Shown here: positions 6,263-15,600 of the stretch, piece by piece
Layout: each line of letters begins with the position of its first letter
How positions within the stretch are numbered: the first letter of the stretch is position 1
Origin: SLQH01 sp964612995
Lineage (GTDB): Bacteria > Planctomycetota > UBA11346
Assembly: GCA_964612995.1 (NCBI GenBank)
Contig: CAZTGE010000022.1
Location: 1 to 39,683, forward strand
DNA length: 39,683 nucleotides
Reading direction: 5' to 3'
Translations under genes and position numbers: made by a program
The notes under the pieces: model-generated
The model's database searches: none
Told to the model about the DNA's origin: nothing
What the model saw: only the letters and a program-made list of their open reading frames with translations

Positions 6263-8863
6263 TCAGCCGTTGTTGGTCGCCTGCGGCGTCAGGGTGTAGA
6301 TGGTCTGCGGGTTCAGGCCCTCGAAGGCATGGGTGTCGATCTGTTCGATCTCGTCGCCGTCGCCCGGCATGAGGGTCCACACATGGCCCGGCAGCAGATC
6401 CATGACGATGCTGCGTTGCCGCTCCGGCAGCGGCAGGATCTCGATCGCGCTGATGAAGGCGTCCTGCGTCGCATCGGCGTCGCGCCGCAGCGCGATGGTC
6501 AGCTCGCCATCGGCGATGGTGACCTGGAATTCCTCGATCACCGCGGTCTTGGCGCCGCCGGTCTGGTAGGCGTCGTAGCCGTCGAGCACCTGCGCGCCTT
6601 CGATCCAGGCGTCGAGCAGACGTTCGCCGCCACCGCTGGAGCGCATGTCGGCGAAATGCAACCGCACCGTGTAGTCGCCATCGGCGAGTGGCACGCGCCA
6701 CAGCTGATCCGAGTCGGTCTTGCGTACGTTGCGCCAGTACTGGTAGAGGGTGTCGTCGTCGGTACCGCCGACCGGGTCGTTGGACGGATTGCGGTTGTTT
6801 GACGGACGGCCGCCGTCGTCGCCGCTATAGCCCCAGGTCCCGGAACGATGGCCCTGTTCGTGCAGCCACAGCGTGCCGTCACCGGCAGTCCAATCCCCGA
6901 GGGGACAGTACTGCGCATAGGCATCGGCGGCGCCGCAGTTGATGCGCAGCGGCCGGTTGCTGCTCGGGGCCACCGTGATCGTCTGTTCGCGCCAGGCCCG
7001 GCCCAGCCATTCGTCTACGACGGCGAAGCGCGCGGTATAGACGTGCGGTCGGTCATAGACGTGCGTCTGGGTGAAGGTGGCGCTGGTGTCACTACTGGTC
7101 TCCACCACCGCCGGGTCGATCTGGTGATGCCCCGTGCCACGGAACCACCATTCACCCTGATATTCCCAGTTCACGTGCGGGCTGTCGCTGCCGGCGGCAT
7201 CCACGTCGCTGGCGGTCGCGGTGAAGGTCACGGCCTCGCCGGCGGTGGGGTTGTCGGTACTCGCGCTCAAGGGCTCGAGGGTCGGCACATCGTTGTGCGG
7301 CGTCGCCTTGACCCGGAGCGAGAGATCGCCGTAGGCGAAGGTGCCCTCCGGCAGCCAGTAATCGTTGGCCATTTCGAGCATCACGCTGCCCAGCGCTTCG
7401 CCGGCGTTGAGCCGGGCCACGCCTTCGTCGTCGTAATCGTCGAGATAGAAGCCGATGCGGAAATCGCCCCAGAAGGTGTTGTTCTTGCTGCCGATCGACA
7501 TCAGGTTGCCGCCGCCATAGGTCTGCTGGTACTGGCTGACCGCCTTGCCGAGCCCGCCGGCCTTGCAGCCGCTGATGAAGGCGAAGCGCAGTTGGTCGCA
7601 GTTGCTGAACAGCCAATTCGAGGAGACCGGCGAGTTGTGCTCGCTGCGGTGCATGATCTCGTCACCGTAGCGCATGGCATCCACGACGTCGCGCCCCTCC
7701 GCCGGCTCGGCGTGATCCCAGACCCGGCCGTAGACAGCCAGATCGTCGTACCAGTTGTACATGTTGCACATCGAGGCGGTCTGCGGCAGGCGCGATCGAC
7801 CGGTGCGATAGCGCCAGTTGGCTTCCAATGCGCGCCGCAGGCGCGGCACCTCGTGGCCGTACGCGGTGTCGCTCTGGGCATAGATACGCGCCACCCAGAT
7901 GTGGAACCCCGGGGTCTGCGGGTCGTAGTCCACCATGTCCCAGTAGGTCCGATCGCTCTCTTCGGCGACCGGGACATCGCCCAGGAGGATGGCGCCATGC
8001 AGACGGGTATCGGCATCCTGCCATGCGGCCTGCAGGTGCTCCCACAGCCCGCGCGCGTTGGTTCCTTCCCACTCGACCACGTCCGGCGTGTAGCCCTCAG
8101 CCGCGAGCGTGTCGGCCAGGCGGTCGATCTCGCTCTGCAGCTCGGCGTAGAGCCACGGCTTGACGACGATCTTGATCGTCATCCCGGCGGGATCGCCGGC
8201 GGCTGCGACCCGGATGTGGCAGGTCATCGGCTCGGTGGTCACGATGCCGTCGGAGAAGGTGTAGGTGAAGCTGTCGTCGCCGGTGAAGCCAGGGTCCGGG
8301 GTGTAGGCGATGCGATCATAATATGACGAGAAACCATCGATGGTGCCATGGCTCGGCTCGGTGACGACCGCGATGGACTCGGGCTGGAAGGAATCCGGCT
8401 CGTTGGCGAACAACGGCAACTGCGAGGTGCGATCGGTCAGCGCGCGGGCCCAGCCGGATGAGGCCACGATCGGCGGCGTGTTCTCGTTGACGGTGATGCT
8501 GACGGTGGCGGTGTTGGAGGTGTTCTCGCCATCGGTGATATGAAAGGTGAAGGAGTCGCTGCCGAGGAACCCGGCCTCCGCGGTATAGCGGACATGACGG
8601 CTGTAGTCGGGCTGCGCGTCCCAGTCGTATTCTTCGGGCGGGTAGGTGTAGGTGATGGTCCCGTGGGCCGGATGCTCGTCGATGACCCAGCGTAGTTGCG
8701 CGGTTTCGGTGTCGGCGTCGCTGCCGCTGAGCGTGATCGGCTTGGTGTTGGTCTCGATGGTCGCGGTGCTGGTGCCCTGGGCCACCGGGGCCTCCGAGGC
8801 GGCGACGGTGGCGGCGATGAGCGGGAGCGCGCAGGCGAGACTGAGCAGTCGGGAGAACGTCAT
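6263..8863 (-). CDS. Secreted modular C25-like (gingipain-fold) protease with tandem-95, PKD and malectin domains
   Basis: An 866-residue exported protein. A signal peptide (1-22) is followed by two tandem-95/cadherin-like repeats (about 28-125 and 128-220) with GFLGSDSFTFHITDGENTS and GFTGDDSFTYTFSDG. A caspase/gingipain-fold region (about 228-520) has ILLGDVP, His405/His409 (HRSEHNSP) and the nucleophile Cys433 in FISGCKAGGLG. It ends in EALGSVMLE and the family-typical YGDLSLRV. A PKD-like domain (527-632), a malectin domain (637-795, with DGDYTVRLHFAD) and a short tail follow. Malectin and PKD modules bind carbohydrate or mediate adhesion. Known C25 enzymes cut after Arg or Lys; specificity here is unknown. 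The stop codon of the HEAT gene lies 12 bp upstream, so the two are probably co-transcribed. Confidence 0.85.
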   Translation of the reverse strand: MTFSRLLSLACALPLIAATVAASEAPVAQGTSTATIETNTKPITLSGSDADTETAQLRWVIDEHPAHGTITYTYPPEEYDWDAQPDYSRHVRYTAEAGFLGSDSFTFHITDGENTSNTATVSITVNENTPPIVASSGWARALTDRTSQLPLFANEPDSFQPESIAVVTEPSHGTIDGFSSYYDRIAYTPDPGFTGDDSFTYTFSDGIVTTEPMTCHIRVAAAGDPAGMTIKIVVKPWLYAELQSEIDRLADTLAAEGYTPDVVEWEGTNARGLWEHLQAAWQDADTRLHGAILLGDVPVAEESDRTYWDMVDYDPQTPGFHIWVARIYAQSDTAYGHEVPRLRRALEANWRYRTGRSRLPQTASMCNMYNWYDDLAVYGRVWDHAEPAEGRDVVDAMRYGDEIMHRSEHNSPVSSNWLFSNCDQLRFAFISGCKAGGLGKAVSQYQQTYGGGNLMSIGSKNNTFWGDFRIGFYLDDYDDEGVARLNAGEALGSVMLEMANDYWLPEGTFAYGDLSLRVKATPHNDVPTLEPLSASTDNPTAGEAVTFTATASDVDAAGSDSPHVNWEYQGEWWFRGTGHHQIDPAVVETSSDTSATFTQTHVYDRPHVYTARFAVVDEWLGRAWREQTITVAPSSNRPLRINCGAADAYAQYCPLGDWTAGDGTLWLHEQGHRSGTWGYSGDDGGRPSNNRNPSNDPVGGTDDDTLYQYWRNVRKTDSDQLWRVPLADGDYTVRLHFADMRSSGGGERLLDAWIEGAQVLDGYDAYQTGGAKTAVIEEFQVTIADGELTIALRRDADATQDAFISAIEILPLPERQRSIVMDLLPGHVWTLMPGDGDEIEQIDTHAFEGLNPQTIYTLTPQATNNG

Positions 8864-8875
8864 GAACGGATTCCT

Positions 8876-9754
8876 TCAATGGGACAGATGTACATCCAGA
8901 GCGGCGACGGCCTCGTGGACGATCGCGAGATGGGTGTCGATAGCCACGCGCACCGGCCCGTCATCCGGGCGGGCGCGGTGCAGGACGTCGGCGTAGTGCT
9001 CGAGGGCCGGCCGGGCTGCAGGGCTGCGGGTGCTGCGCAGGGCCTCGACCACCGCGTCGCCGTAGTCGAGTTCGCTCTGCATCGAGGTGGTCGTGATCCA
9101 GCGCAGTTCGCGCGCGAGCGCCGGGACCGCCTGGGCATCGCCGATGCGGGCCAGCGCGCGGGCGGCGCATGCGCGCACCTGCTGACCGAAGCCGTCAGGC
9201 CGCCGACGGTTGTCGCACAGCACCTTGTCGAGCCAGGGGACAGCCGCGCTCTCACCGAGGCGGCCGAGCAGCTCGATCGCCGCCATCGCCACGGCGGCTT
9301 CGCGGTGGGCGAGACGGGGCCGGAGCAGCGCGAGGATGGCGGGGCGCAACGCGGGCGCGACCGTATCCAACGCCCGATGCGCGGGCGCGACCAGAGCGCC
9401 GGGTTGCCCGCTGACCGCCAGCAGGGTGGCGACGGCCGTGGCGTCCGCGCGCGCGGCCCGACGCCCGAGCGCGCGCACGGTCGCCAGACGCTGCGTCAGC
9501 GGCGTGGCGCTATCGCGCAGGGCGGCCAGCGCGGCCTGATCAGGTTCAGGCAGGGGCGTGACCCCGGATGCATTCGGCTCGTCGGCGACAGCGTCGCGCC
9601 GTTCGCGCGCAACAGTGGATCTCGCTGCGGCGGCATCATCCGGCTCTTGGACTGCCGGAGTCGCCGCCGGCCTCTGGCGCAGTGCCACGATGGCGACGAC
9701 GGCCGTAAGCACGAACAGCGCGCCCAGGACCGCGATACGGCGGGGGGTGATCAT
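8876..9754 (-). CDS. Membrane-anchored HEAT-repeat protein
   Basis: A 292-residue protein with an N-terminal membrane helix (IAVLGALFVLTAVVAIVAL) and then a linker rich in Ala, Arg and Asp. A HEAT-repeat superhelix follows, with helix pairs such as AIELLGRLGESAAVPWLDKVL and ACAARALARIGDAQAVPALARE. HEAT solenoids are protein-binding scaffolds; no enzymatic motif is present. The start is taken at the ATG at 9752-9754, just before the membrane helix; ATG at 9775 is an in-frame alternative. No strong Shine-Dalgarno is seen for either. The frame is open further upstream to 10060, but that stretch lacks protein-like composition. It is first in a unit with the C25-like protease (12-bp gap) and heparinase-like enzyme and divergent from the sigma-54 activator. 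Confidence 0.75.
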   Translation of the reverse strand: MITPRRIAVLGALFVLTAVVAIVALRQRPAATPAVQEPDDAAAARSTVARERRDAVADEPNASGVTPLPEPDQAALAALRDSATPLTQRLATVRALGRRAARADATAVATLLAVSGQPGALVAPAHRALDTVAPALRPAILALLRPRLAHREAAVAMAAIELLGRLGESAAVPWLDKVLCDNRRRPDGFGQQVRACAARALARIGDAQAVPALARELRWITTTSMQSELDYGDAVVEALRSTRSPAARPALEHYADVLHRARPDDGPVRVAIDTHLAIVHEAVAALDVHLSH

Positions 9755-10140
9755 GACGGATACAGTGCGCGGCATGTGCCGAAACCGTGTCCGCTTCCGG
9801 ATCGCAGCGACCGGGTCTGGGCCGGCGGCCACGAACTGCAATGCAAACGGTGATGGACCATTCACTTGTAGTGGAACTGCTGACGATGGCGCGAGTGATA
9901 CGCTGGCGGCCGAGGCCGGTCCGCACCAGGGGAGCCAGGGATCCGCCACGGTCATGTCATTATTGTAGACGCAGTTTAAGGCTAACGTTAGACTGAAACA
10001 ATCGGGCTCCGGACCACACGCCGGCGCGGAGCTGACGCCATTGCGTCCTGACAACGCCATCGGTTAGGCCTAAACTGGCTGCACGCCGCCGGCCCGGTCC
10101 ACGGCGCCGCCAGGGCGGCGCGGACCACAGACGGGAATGC
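9755..10140. other. Divergent intergenic region with two 10-bp palindromes
   Basis: This is the 386-bp gap between the HEAT gene (minus) and the sigma-54 activator gene (plus). I see no gene in it. It contains a perfect palindrome CTAACGTTAG at 9982-9991, which lies in the only AT-rich patch, and a second palindrome TTAGGCCTAA at 10064-10073. No convincing promoter for the minus-strand HEAT gene could be chosen, although TACAAT on the minus strand near 9965-9970 is a possible -10 box. Confidence 0.5.
10048..10076 (+). promoter_or_regulatory. Sigma-70-type promoter with palindromic operator candidate
   Basis: CTGACA (10048-10053), 17 bp, then TAAACT (10071-10076) gives five and four matches to the -35 and -10 consensus. 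The predicted start is near 10083, about 58 nt before the activator's ATG at 10141. The perfect palindrome TTAGGCCTAA (10064-10073) overlaps the -10 box, where a bound dimer would block polymerase. Autoregulation by the activator's own C-terminal winged helix is one possibility. Confidence 0.45.
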
Positions 10141-12420
10141 ATGGATCACAGCGCGGCAGCTATGGCGACCGCCTTCGCCCACGGCGACCGTGAGCGCCTG
10201 GAGGCCATCGGAGCCGCGCACGGGCAGGCCACGGCGATGGGCGCGGTCGCCGCATGCCTGGAGCGCTTCCTCGCCTTCCATGCACGCGAGCGCACCGATC
10301 CGGAACCGATGCCCCCGGCGCTCAGCGCCGCGATCGACCGCGCACTCGCGGCCGATCCAGGCGACAGCGACCTGTTGATGTGCGTCTTGTGTGTGGCCGT
10401 CCACCGTGCCTTCGCCCTGTCCGACATCGCCAGCTGCGAACGGCTGGTGGCCCGGGCCCGAGCCCTGGCGCCGCATTGCCAGCTGCTGCGCAGCAGAGCC
10501 GTGCCGTGGCGGCTCGAATGCTGGCTCGGGGTCCGGCAAGCGGATGTCGCGCGCCAGCTGCGCGCCTGCGACGCGATCGCAGCTCTGCCCGGAATCGAGG
10601 CCGACGAGGACCTGGTACTGGAGTTCTCCTACAAGCGCCTCCTCGCCCGGCTGCGCAATCACGATCTTGCCGGGCTCGAGCCGACGGTCGACGCGGCCAT
10701 CGCGCAACGCGCGGTCTACCGTACGCGCCTGCACATCGACCCGCTGTGGCTCCGCCCTGCCTGCTGGCTGCTGTCGGGCGAATACGACCGGGTGCTGGAG
10801 CAGCACCCGGTCGGCGCAGGCACCGACCTGGACGCCATCCGGCTCAGCGCCCTGCTGGGGCTCGGCCGCGTAGACGAGGCCGACGCCATACTGGCGGCTT
10901 ACGACAGCGCGTTGCACGCGCGCGGCGAGTGGGATCGCCAGCGCAGCAATGCCGCGGCCCGATATCACGAGGCGGCCTACGCCCGCGAACTGTCCGTGAA
11001 TCGGCTCGAAGCGGCCCGACGACACATGCGCCTGCGCGACGCGCGCCTGGTCGACCCCCCGCGGCAACACAAGCTGTACCTCCAGCAGGCGCTCGCCATC
11101 GAGCTGGCTGACGGAGACGCCGCGCGTGCGCGCGCCTGCCTCGAGAAGCTGGACCCGCGCGGCGAGCGGGGCGACCTCCACGTCGAATGGTGCCGGCTGC
11201 ACCTGTTGGAGGGCGAAAACGAACGCGCCGCCACGCGATTTGCCCAAGCGCGGGCCAAGGGTCTGGCGGGCTACCTCGAGCACCAGCTGCGCTGCGCCTA
11301 TGAACTGCGCGCCCATGTCGTGGCCTGGCTGATGCGCCAGCAGGCCGCTGCGCCCGTGCATGCGCCGGCGCAGCACGCGGGAGCGCCGAGCCAGACGGCC
11401 CTGATCGGCGACAGCCCGGCAATGGCGGCGGTCCGCAGCCAGATCCGCACCCTGGCCCCGCTGCCACATACGGTGCTGATCACCGGCGAAACCGGCACCG
11501 GCAAGGAAGTCGTCGCGCGGCTGGTGCACGAACAGGGCGCGCACCCGCAGGCGCCCTTCCTGCCGTTGAACTGCGCCGCCATGCCCGACGCCCTGGCCGA
11601 AAGCGAGCTCTTCGGCCATCGCCGTGGCGCGTTCACCGGCGCCGACCGCGCCTCCGACGGCCTCATCGGCGCCGCCGGCGAAGGCACCATCTTCCTCGAC
11701 GAGATCGCCAGCATGTCCCAGCGCCTGCAGGGCGTGCTGCTGCGGGTGCTCGAGACCGGCGATTATCGGCAGATCGGCGGCCAACGGCAGCGACGCTGCC
11801 GCGCGCGCTTCGTCGTCGCCAGCAACCGCCCCTTGCTCGAGGCGGTGAACACCGGCGAATTCCGGGCCGATCTCTACTACCGGCTGGAACGCTTCACCAT
11901 CGCACTGCCGCCTTTGCGGGTCCGCCTCGACGACCTCTCCGCCCTGTGCAGCCATTTCATCGCCCAGGCGACCGGCGGCGGTCAGATGCGCATCGGCGCC
12001 GAACTACTCGCGCGCCTGCGTGCGCACACCTGGCCGGGCAACGTCCGCGAACTGCGCAACGAGATCGAGCGCCTCGCCATCCTCAACCCCGCCGCCACGG
12101 AGCTCGGGGTCGATGGCTCTATCCTGCCCCAGACGCAGACGCCGGCCCACGTGCCGGCGCCGGCATCAGCACCGGCAGCCGACGGGCCGCCGGCAGACGA
12201 TCCCACCTTGCCGGGACCCCCGCGCGCACGACGCCGACGGACCGCGATCATACAACTCCTGCGTCACCGTGGCCGGCTGTACCGCACCGAGGTCATCGAG
12301 CACGTCGGCTGCGCGCCGGCGACCGCGACCGCGGATCTGCGCGCGCTGATAGAGTGCGGCCTGATCCGCCGCGTCGAGACCAGCGGGCATCTACGTACCT
12401 CGTATTTCGTCTTGGCCTGA
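10141..12420 (+). CDS. Sigma-54-dependent activator with TPR-like N-terminus and C-terminal winged helix
   Basis: A 759-residue regulator. Residues 1 to about 410 form an all-helical TPR/SARP-like array with no PAS, GAF or receiver domain. Residues about 420-660 are a sigma-54 AAA+ module: Walker A GETGTGKE (449-456), the sigma-54-contacting loop GAFTGA (496-501), Walker B TIFLDEIA (about 518-525), an arginine-finger segment RADLYYRLERF and WPGNVRELRNEI. After a Pro/Ala linker (about 666-695) the C-terminus (about 699-757) is a DeoR/MarR-type winged helix (AIIQLLRHRGRLYRTEVIEHV) rather than the usual Fis helix-turn-helix. It should remodel sigma-54 holoenzyme at a target promoter. The alpha-2-macroglobulin gene 203 bp downstream is the obvious candidate, but I found no clear GG-N10-GC element there. 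Confidence 0.88.
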   Translation: MDHSAAAMATAFAHGDRERLEAIGAAHGQATAMGAVAACLERFLAFHARERTDPEPMPPALSAAIDRALAADPGDSDLLMCVLCVAVHRAFALSDIASCERLVARARALAPHCQLLRSRAVPWRLECWLGVRQADVARQLRACDAIAALPGIEADEDLVLEFSYKRLLARLRNHDLAGLEPTVDAAIAQRAVYRTRLHIDPLWLRPACWLLSGEYDRVLEQHPVGAGTDLDAIRLSALLGLGRVDEADAILAAYDSALHARGEWDRQRSNAAARYHEAAYARELSVNRLEAARRHMRLRDARLVDPPRQHKLYLQQALAIELADGDAARARACLEKLDPRGERGDLHVEWCRLHLLEGENERAATRFAQARAKGLAGYLEHQLRCAYELRAHVVAWLMRQQAAAPVHAPAQHAGAPSQTALIGDSPAMAAVRSQIRTLAPLPHTVLITGETGTGKEVVARLVHEQGAHPQAPFLPLNCAAMPDALAESELFGHRRGAFTGADRASDGLIGAAGEGTIFLDEIASMSQRLQGVLLRVLETGDYRQIGGQRQRRCRARFVVASNRPLLEAVNTGEFRADLYYRLERFTIALPPLRVRLDDLSALCSHFIAQATGGGQMRIGAELLARLRAHTWPGNVRELRNEIERLAILNPAATELGVDGSILPQTQTPAHVPAPASAPAADGPPADDPTLPGPPRARRRRTAIIQLLRHRGRLYRTEVIEHVGCAPATATADLRALIECGLIRRVETSGHLRTSYFVLA

Positions 12421-12481
12421 AGGCGCGCCGAGGCTGGCGCCCGCTACGAAAGCCGTGATGACGGCAGGACACCCCGAGCGG

Positions 12482-12507
12482 TCCCCGGCATCGGCGGATG
12501 CCGGGGA
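12482..12507. terminator. Stem-loop after the sigma-54 activator gene
   Basis: TCCCCGGCATC and GATGCCGGGGA form a perfect 11-bp stem with loop GGCG. It lies 62 bp after the activator stop codon and 117 bp before the next ATG. There is no T tract after it. It probably separates transcription of the activator from that of the macroglobulin gene, or attenuates it. Confidence 0.5.
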
Positions 12508-12623
12508 AACGCGCGACCCGTGACTCGGACGCCCGCTGCGCCACACTCACAGCGGGAACCGCCACGACCACCGTCCGTCCAAATGCCATCGTCAGCGCGC
12601 GATTGCGATTACGAGGACCCGCC

Positions 12624-15600
12624 ATGCCCCGCCTCCATCCGTTGTTGCTTCTCATCCTGGTCATCGTGGGCCTCGCCGGTGCGGAAGGCGACGACCCCGC
12701 CGCGCTCTCGCGCGCCGCGCATCAGGCCATGGCCGACGGCAACTGGCGTGAGGCCCACGCCCTGTTCCGTCGCGCCACGCTCGCCCCCGCGGCCGATCCG
12801 ATGGCGGTCGCCCGCGACCTGCCTGCCGCCACCCGCTGCCTGCGCAAACTGGGCCAGAACCACGCCACGGACGCCTACCGCGCCGCGGTCGTCGACGCCC
12901 ATCCCACCGCACCGCTGGTCCTGCGTGCCGCGGCGATGGACCTGTTCTCGGCGCAACACTGGGGCTACCAGATTGCCGGCGCGATCCATCGCGGTCACCA
13001 TCGCGGCGGAGGCGAACGGGTCGACCTCTACGCCCGTGATCGGGTCCAGGCCCTGCGCTGGCTGCACACCGCCCAACACACGGCCGGGCAGGGATCGGTT
13101 GCGGCCCGCATCTGTCTCGATCTCGCCAAGATCCTGCGTGGCCGCGATTCCTGGCAACTGACGGCGCTTACCGATCTGAGGCAGTTGCCGCCGCCGCAAA
13201 CGAGCCATTTCCGGCACGGGGCCGAGGCTCCCGGCGCCGCGGTCAACGTCACGGGCGAGCCGATCTTCCACGCGGAACCCGCGAGCTGGCAGGAGGCCAC
13301 CACCGACGGCGAACGCTGGCGTTGGGCGCTGGCCGAGGCAGCCCGGCGGCATCCGCCCGGCACGACCGAGACACTCCTTCGCCGGGCCGAGTTCGCCCAC
13401 GAGCTCTTCGGGGTCCAGACCATGTCCCGTTTCGGCGCGCTGCCCATCGGCCGCGCCGGCGATACCGCGGATACGACCCCTGGCCCCTGGTCTCTCGCCA
13501 GCCTCGCAGAAACCGAGACCATCGCCAGACTGGCCAGCGGTGCGCGGCGTCTGACGCTGCCGCCGGATTACGCCTTCATCCCCCTTCTGCGGCAGATCGC
13601 AGGCGAGGACGGGGCCCGAGCCAGACTGGCCTGGAAACTGCTCGGCGACATCTTCGCCAACCGCCGTCAGTATCCCCGCGCCGCCGCCTGCTACCAGCGG
13701 GCGGAAGAGACGGAGATGGTAGCGCAGATCACCGGCTCGTGGGGCCGCTTCACGCCACTGCCGACCACTCCCGCCGGCGACACGCCGGCCGTGGGCTTCC
13801 GCTTCCGCAATGCGGAGTCGGTCGAACTCGTCGCCCGACGCATCGACGTGGAGCGGCTGCTGCACGACATCATGGCCTACCTGCGTGAGAAGCCCGAGGA
13901 TCTCGATCGCGAGCGGGTATGGGTGGAGAACATCGGCCGACGACTGCTCACCGATGACGGATCCCGCTATCTCGGGCCCGAGGTCGGACGGTGGACCCGG
14001 CAGCTGGATCCGGCCGCGGATCACGTCGACCGCCACGTGACGCTCGATCTCGACCTGCGCGACGCCGGCGCCTACATGCTCAGCGCGCAGCTGCCCGCTG
14101 GCAACACGAGCATGGTGGTGGTCTGGGTCGCCGACACCGCGATCGTCAAACGTGGACTGGCGGACGCCGAGCTCTATGCCTTCGCCGACGCGACCACCGG
14201 TCGCCCGCTGCCTGGCCTGGAGGTGACCTGCTTCGGCTATCACCACCGGTGGTCGGGGTCTGCCAAAAAGGCCAAGACGACCGTGGTCGAACATACGGCG
14301 ACCAGCGACGTCGACGGCTTCGTGCGCCTCACGGCCAGGCAGATGCCCGCTGGCTACACCATGCTGGTCGTCGCCCGCGATGGCGGTGGGCGTCTCGCCC
14401 ATTATGGCTTCGAGAACGTGTGGTATCCCCGCAGCCACGATCGCCAACGCCAGCGTACCCGGGGCCTGCTGATCACCGATCAACCGGTCTACCGACCGGG
14501 CCAGACAGTCCGGTTCAAGGCCTGGATCCGTGGCTCCAGCTACGCCGCCGATACCGACACCGCCCCCCACGCCGGCAACACGGCCTGGCTCAGCGTGGTC
14601 GATGGTCGCGGCGACGAGCTGCTCCGGCGCAAGGTGCAGCTCGATGCCGCGAGCGGCATCGCCGACGCCTTCGACCTCGCCCCGGAGGTCGCGCTCGGCA
14701 CCTGCCGGCTGTGGCTCCAGCCGGGCATCTGGCCACCAGGGGCGAATCGCGGCACCTACTGCGGCTCCTTCCGCATCGAGGAGTACGTCAAACCGGAGTT
14801 CACCGTCGCCATCGATCACGACGACCAGACCGTCGAGCTCGGCGACCAGCTCGTGGCACGGGTCAGTGCGCAGTACCTCTTCGGCGGCCCGGTGCGCAAA
14901 GCGCAGGTCCACTACACCGTGACCCGCACCGCGATCGATCAGCGCTGGTACCCGCCGCGGCCCTGGGACTGGCTCTACGGTCGCGGTTACTGGTGGATGA
15001 GCGCGAGCTGGGAGTGGTACCCCGACTGGGATCGCTGGGGCTGCCCGCCGCCGCGCGGCTTCTGGTGGCCGCAGGTGCACGAGCCCCCGGAGGAGGTACT
15101 CGATGCGGTGGTGCCGGTCGGCGCGGACGGCACCGTACGCATCCCGATCGACACCAGCCTCGCCGCCGCCCTGCATGGCGACAGCGACCACCGCTATCAC
15201 ATCACGGCCGCGGTCACCGATGCGAGCCGACGCACGGTCGTCGGTACCGGTAGCGTGATCGCTGCGCACAAGGCGTTCAGCGCCGCTACCTGGACCTCGC
15301 GCGGCCACTATCGCACCGGCGACACCGTGCATGCGCACATCGCCGCGACCACACCCGGCGGTGAAGCGTTGACGGTTACCGGCAGATTGAGCCTGCGCCG
15401 CATCGCCTGGGGTGACGACCGGCAGCCGGAGGAGACCGAAGTCGAAAGCTGGAAGGTACAGACCGACGCCGAGGGGCGGTTCACGCAGCAACTGGTCGCG
15501 GCCACGGCCGGGCAGTACCGGCTGCACGCCGAGCTGACCGACACGGCCGGGCACGAGGTGCTCACCGGCCACGCCTTCACCGTGGTCGGCTCCGACGCCA

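Noticed and set aside
12421..12623. Sigma-54 promoter for the macroglobulin gene
   Set aside because: No GG-N10-GC pair with acceptable flanks could be found in the gap.
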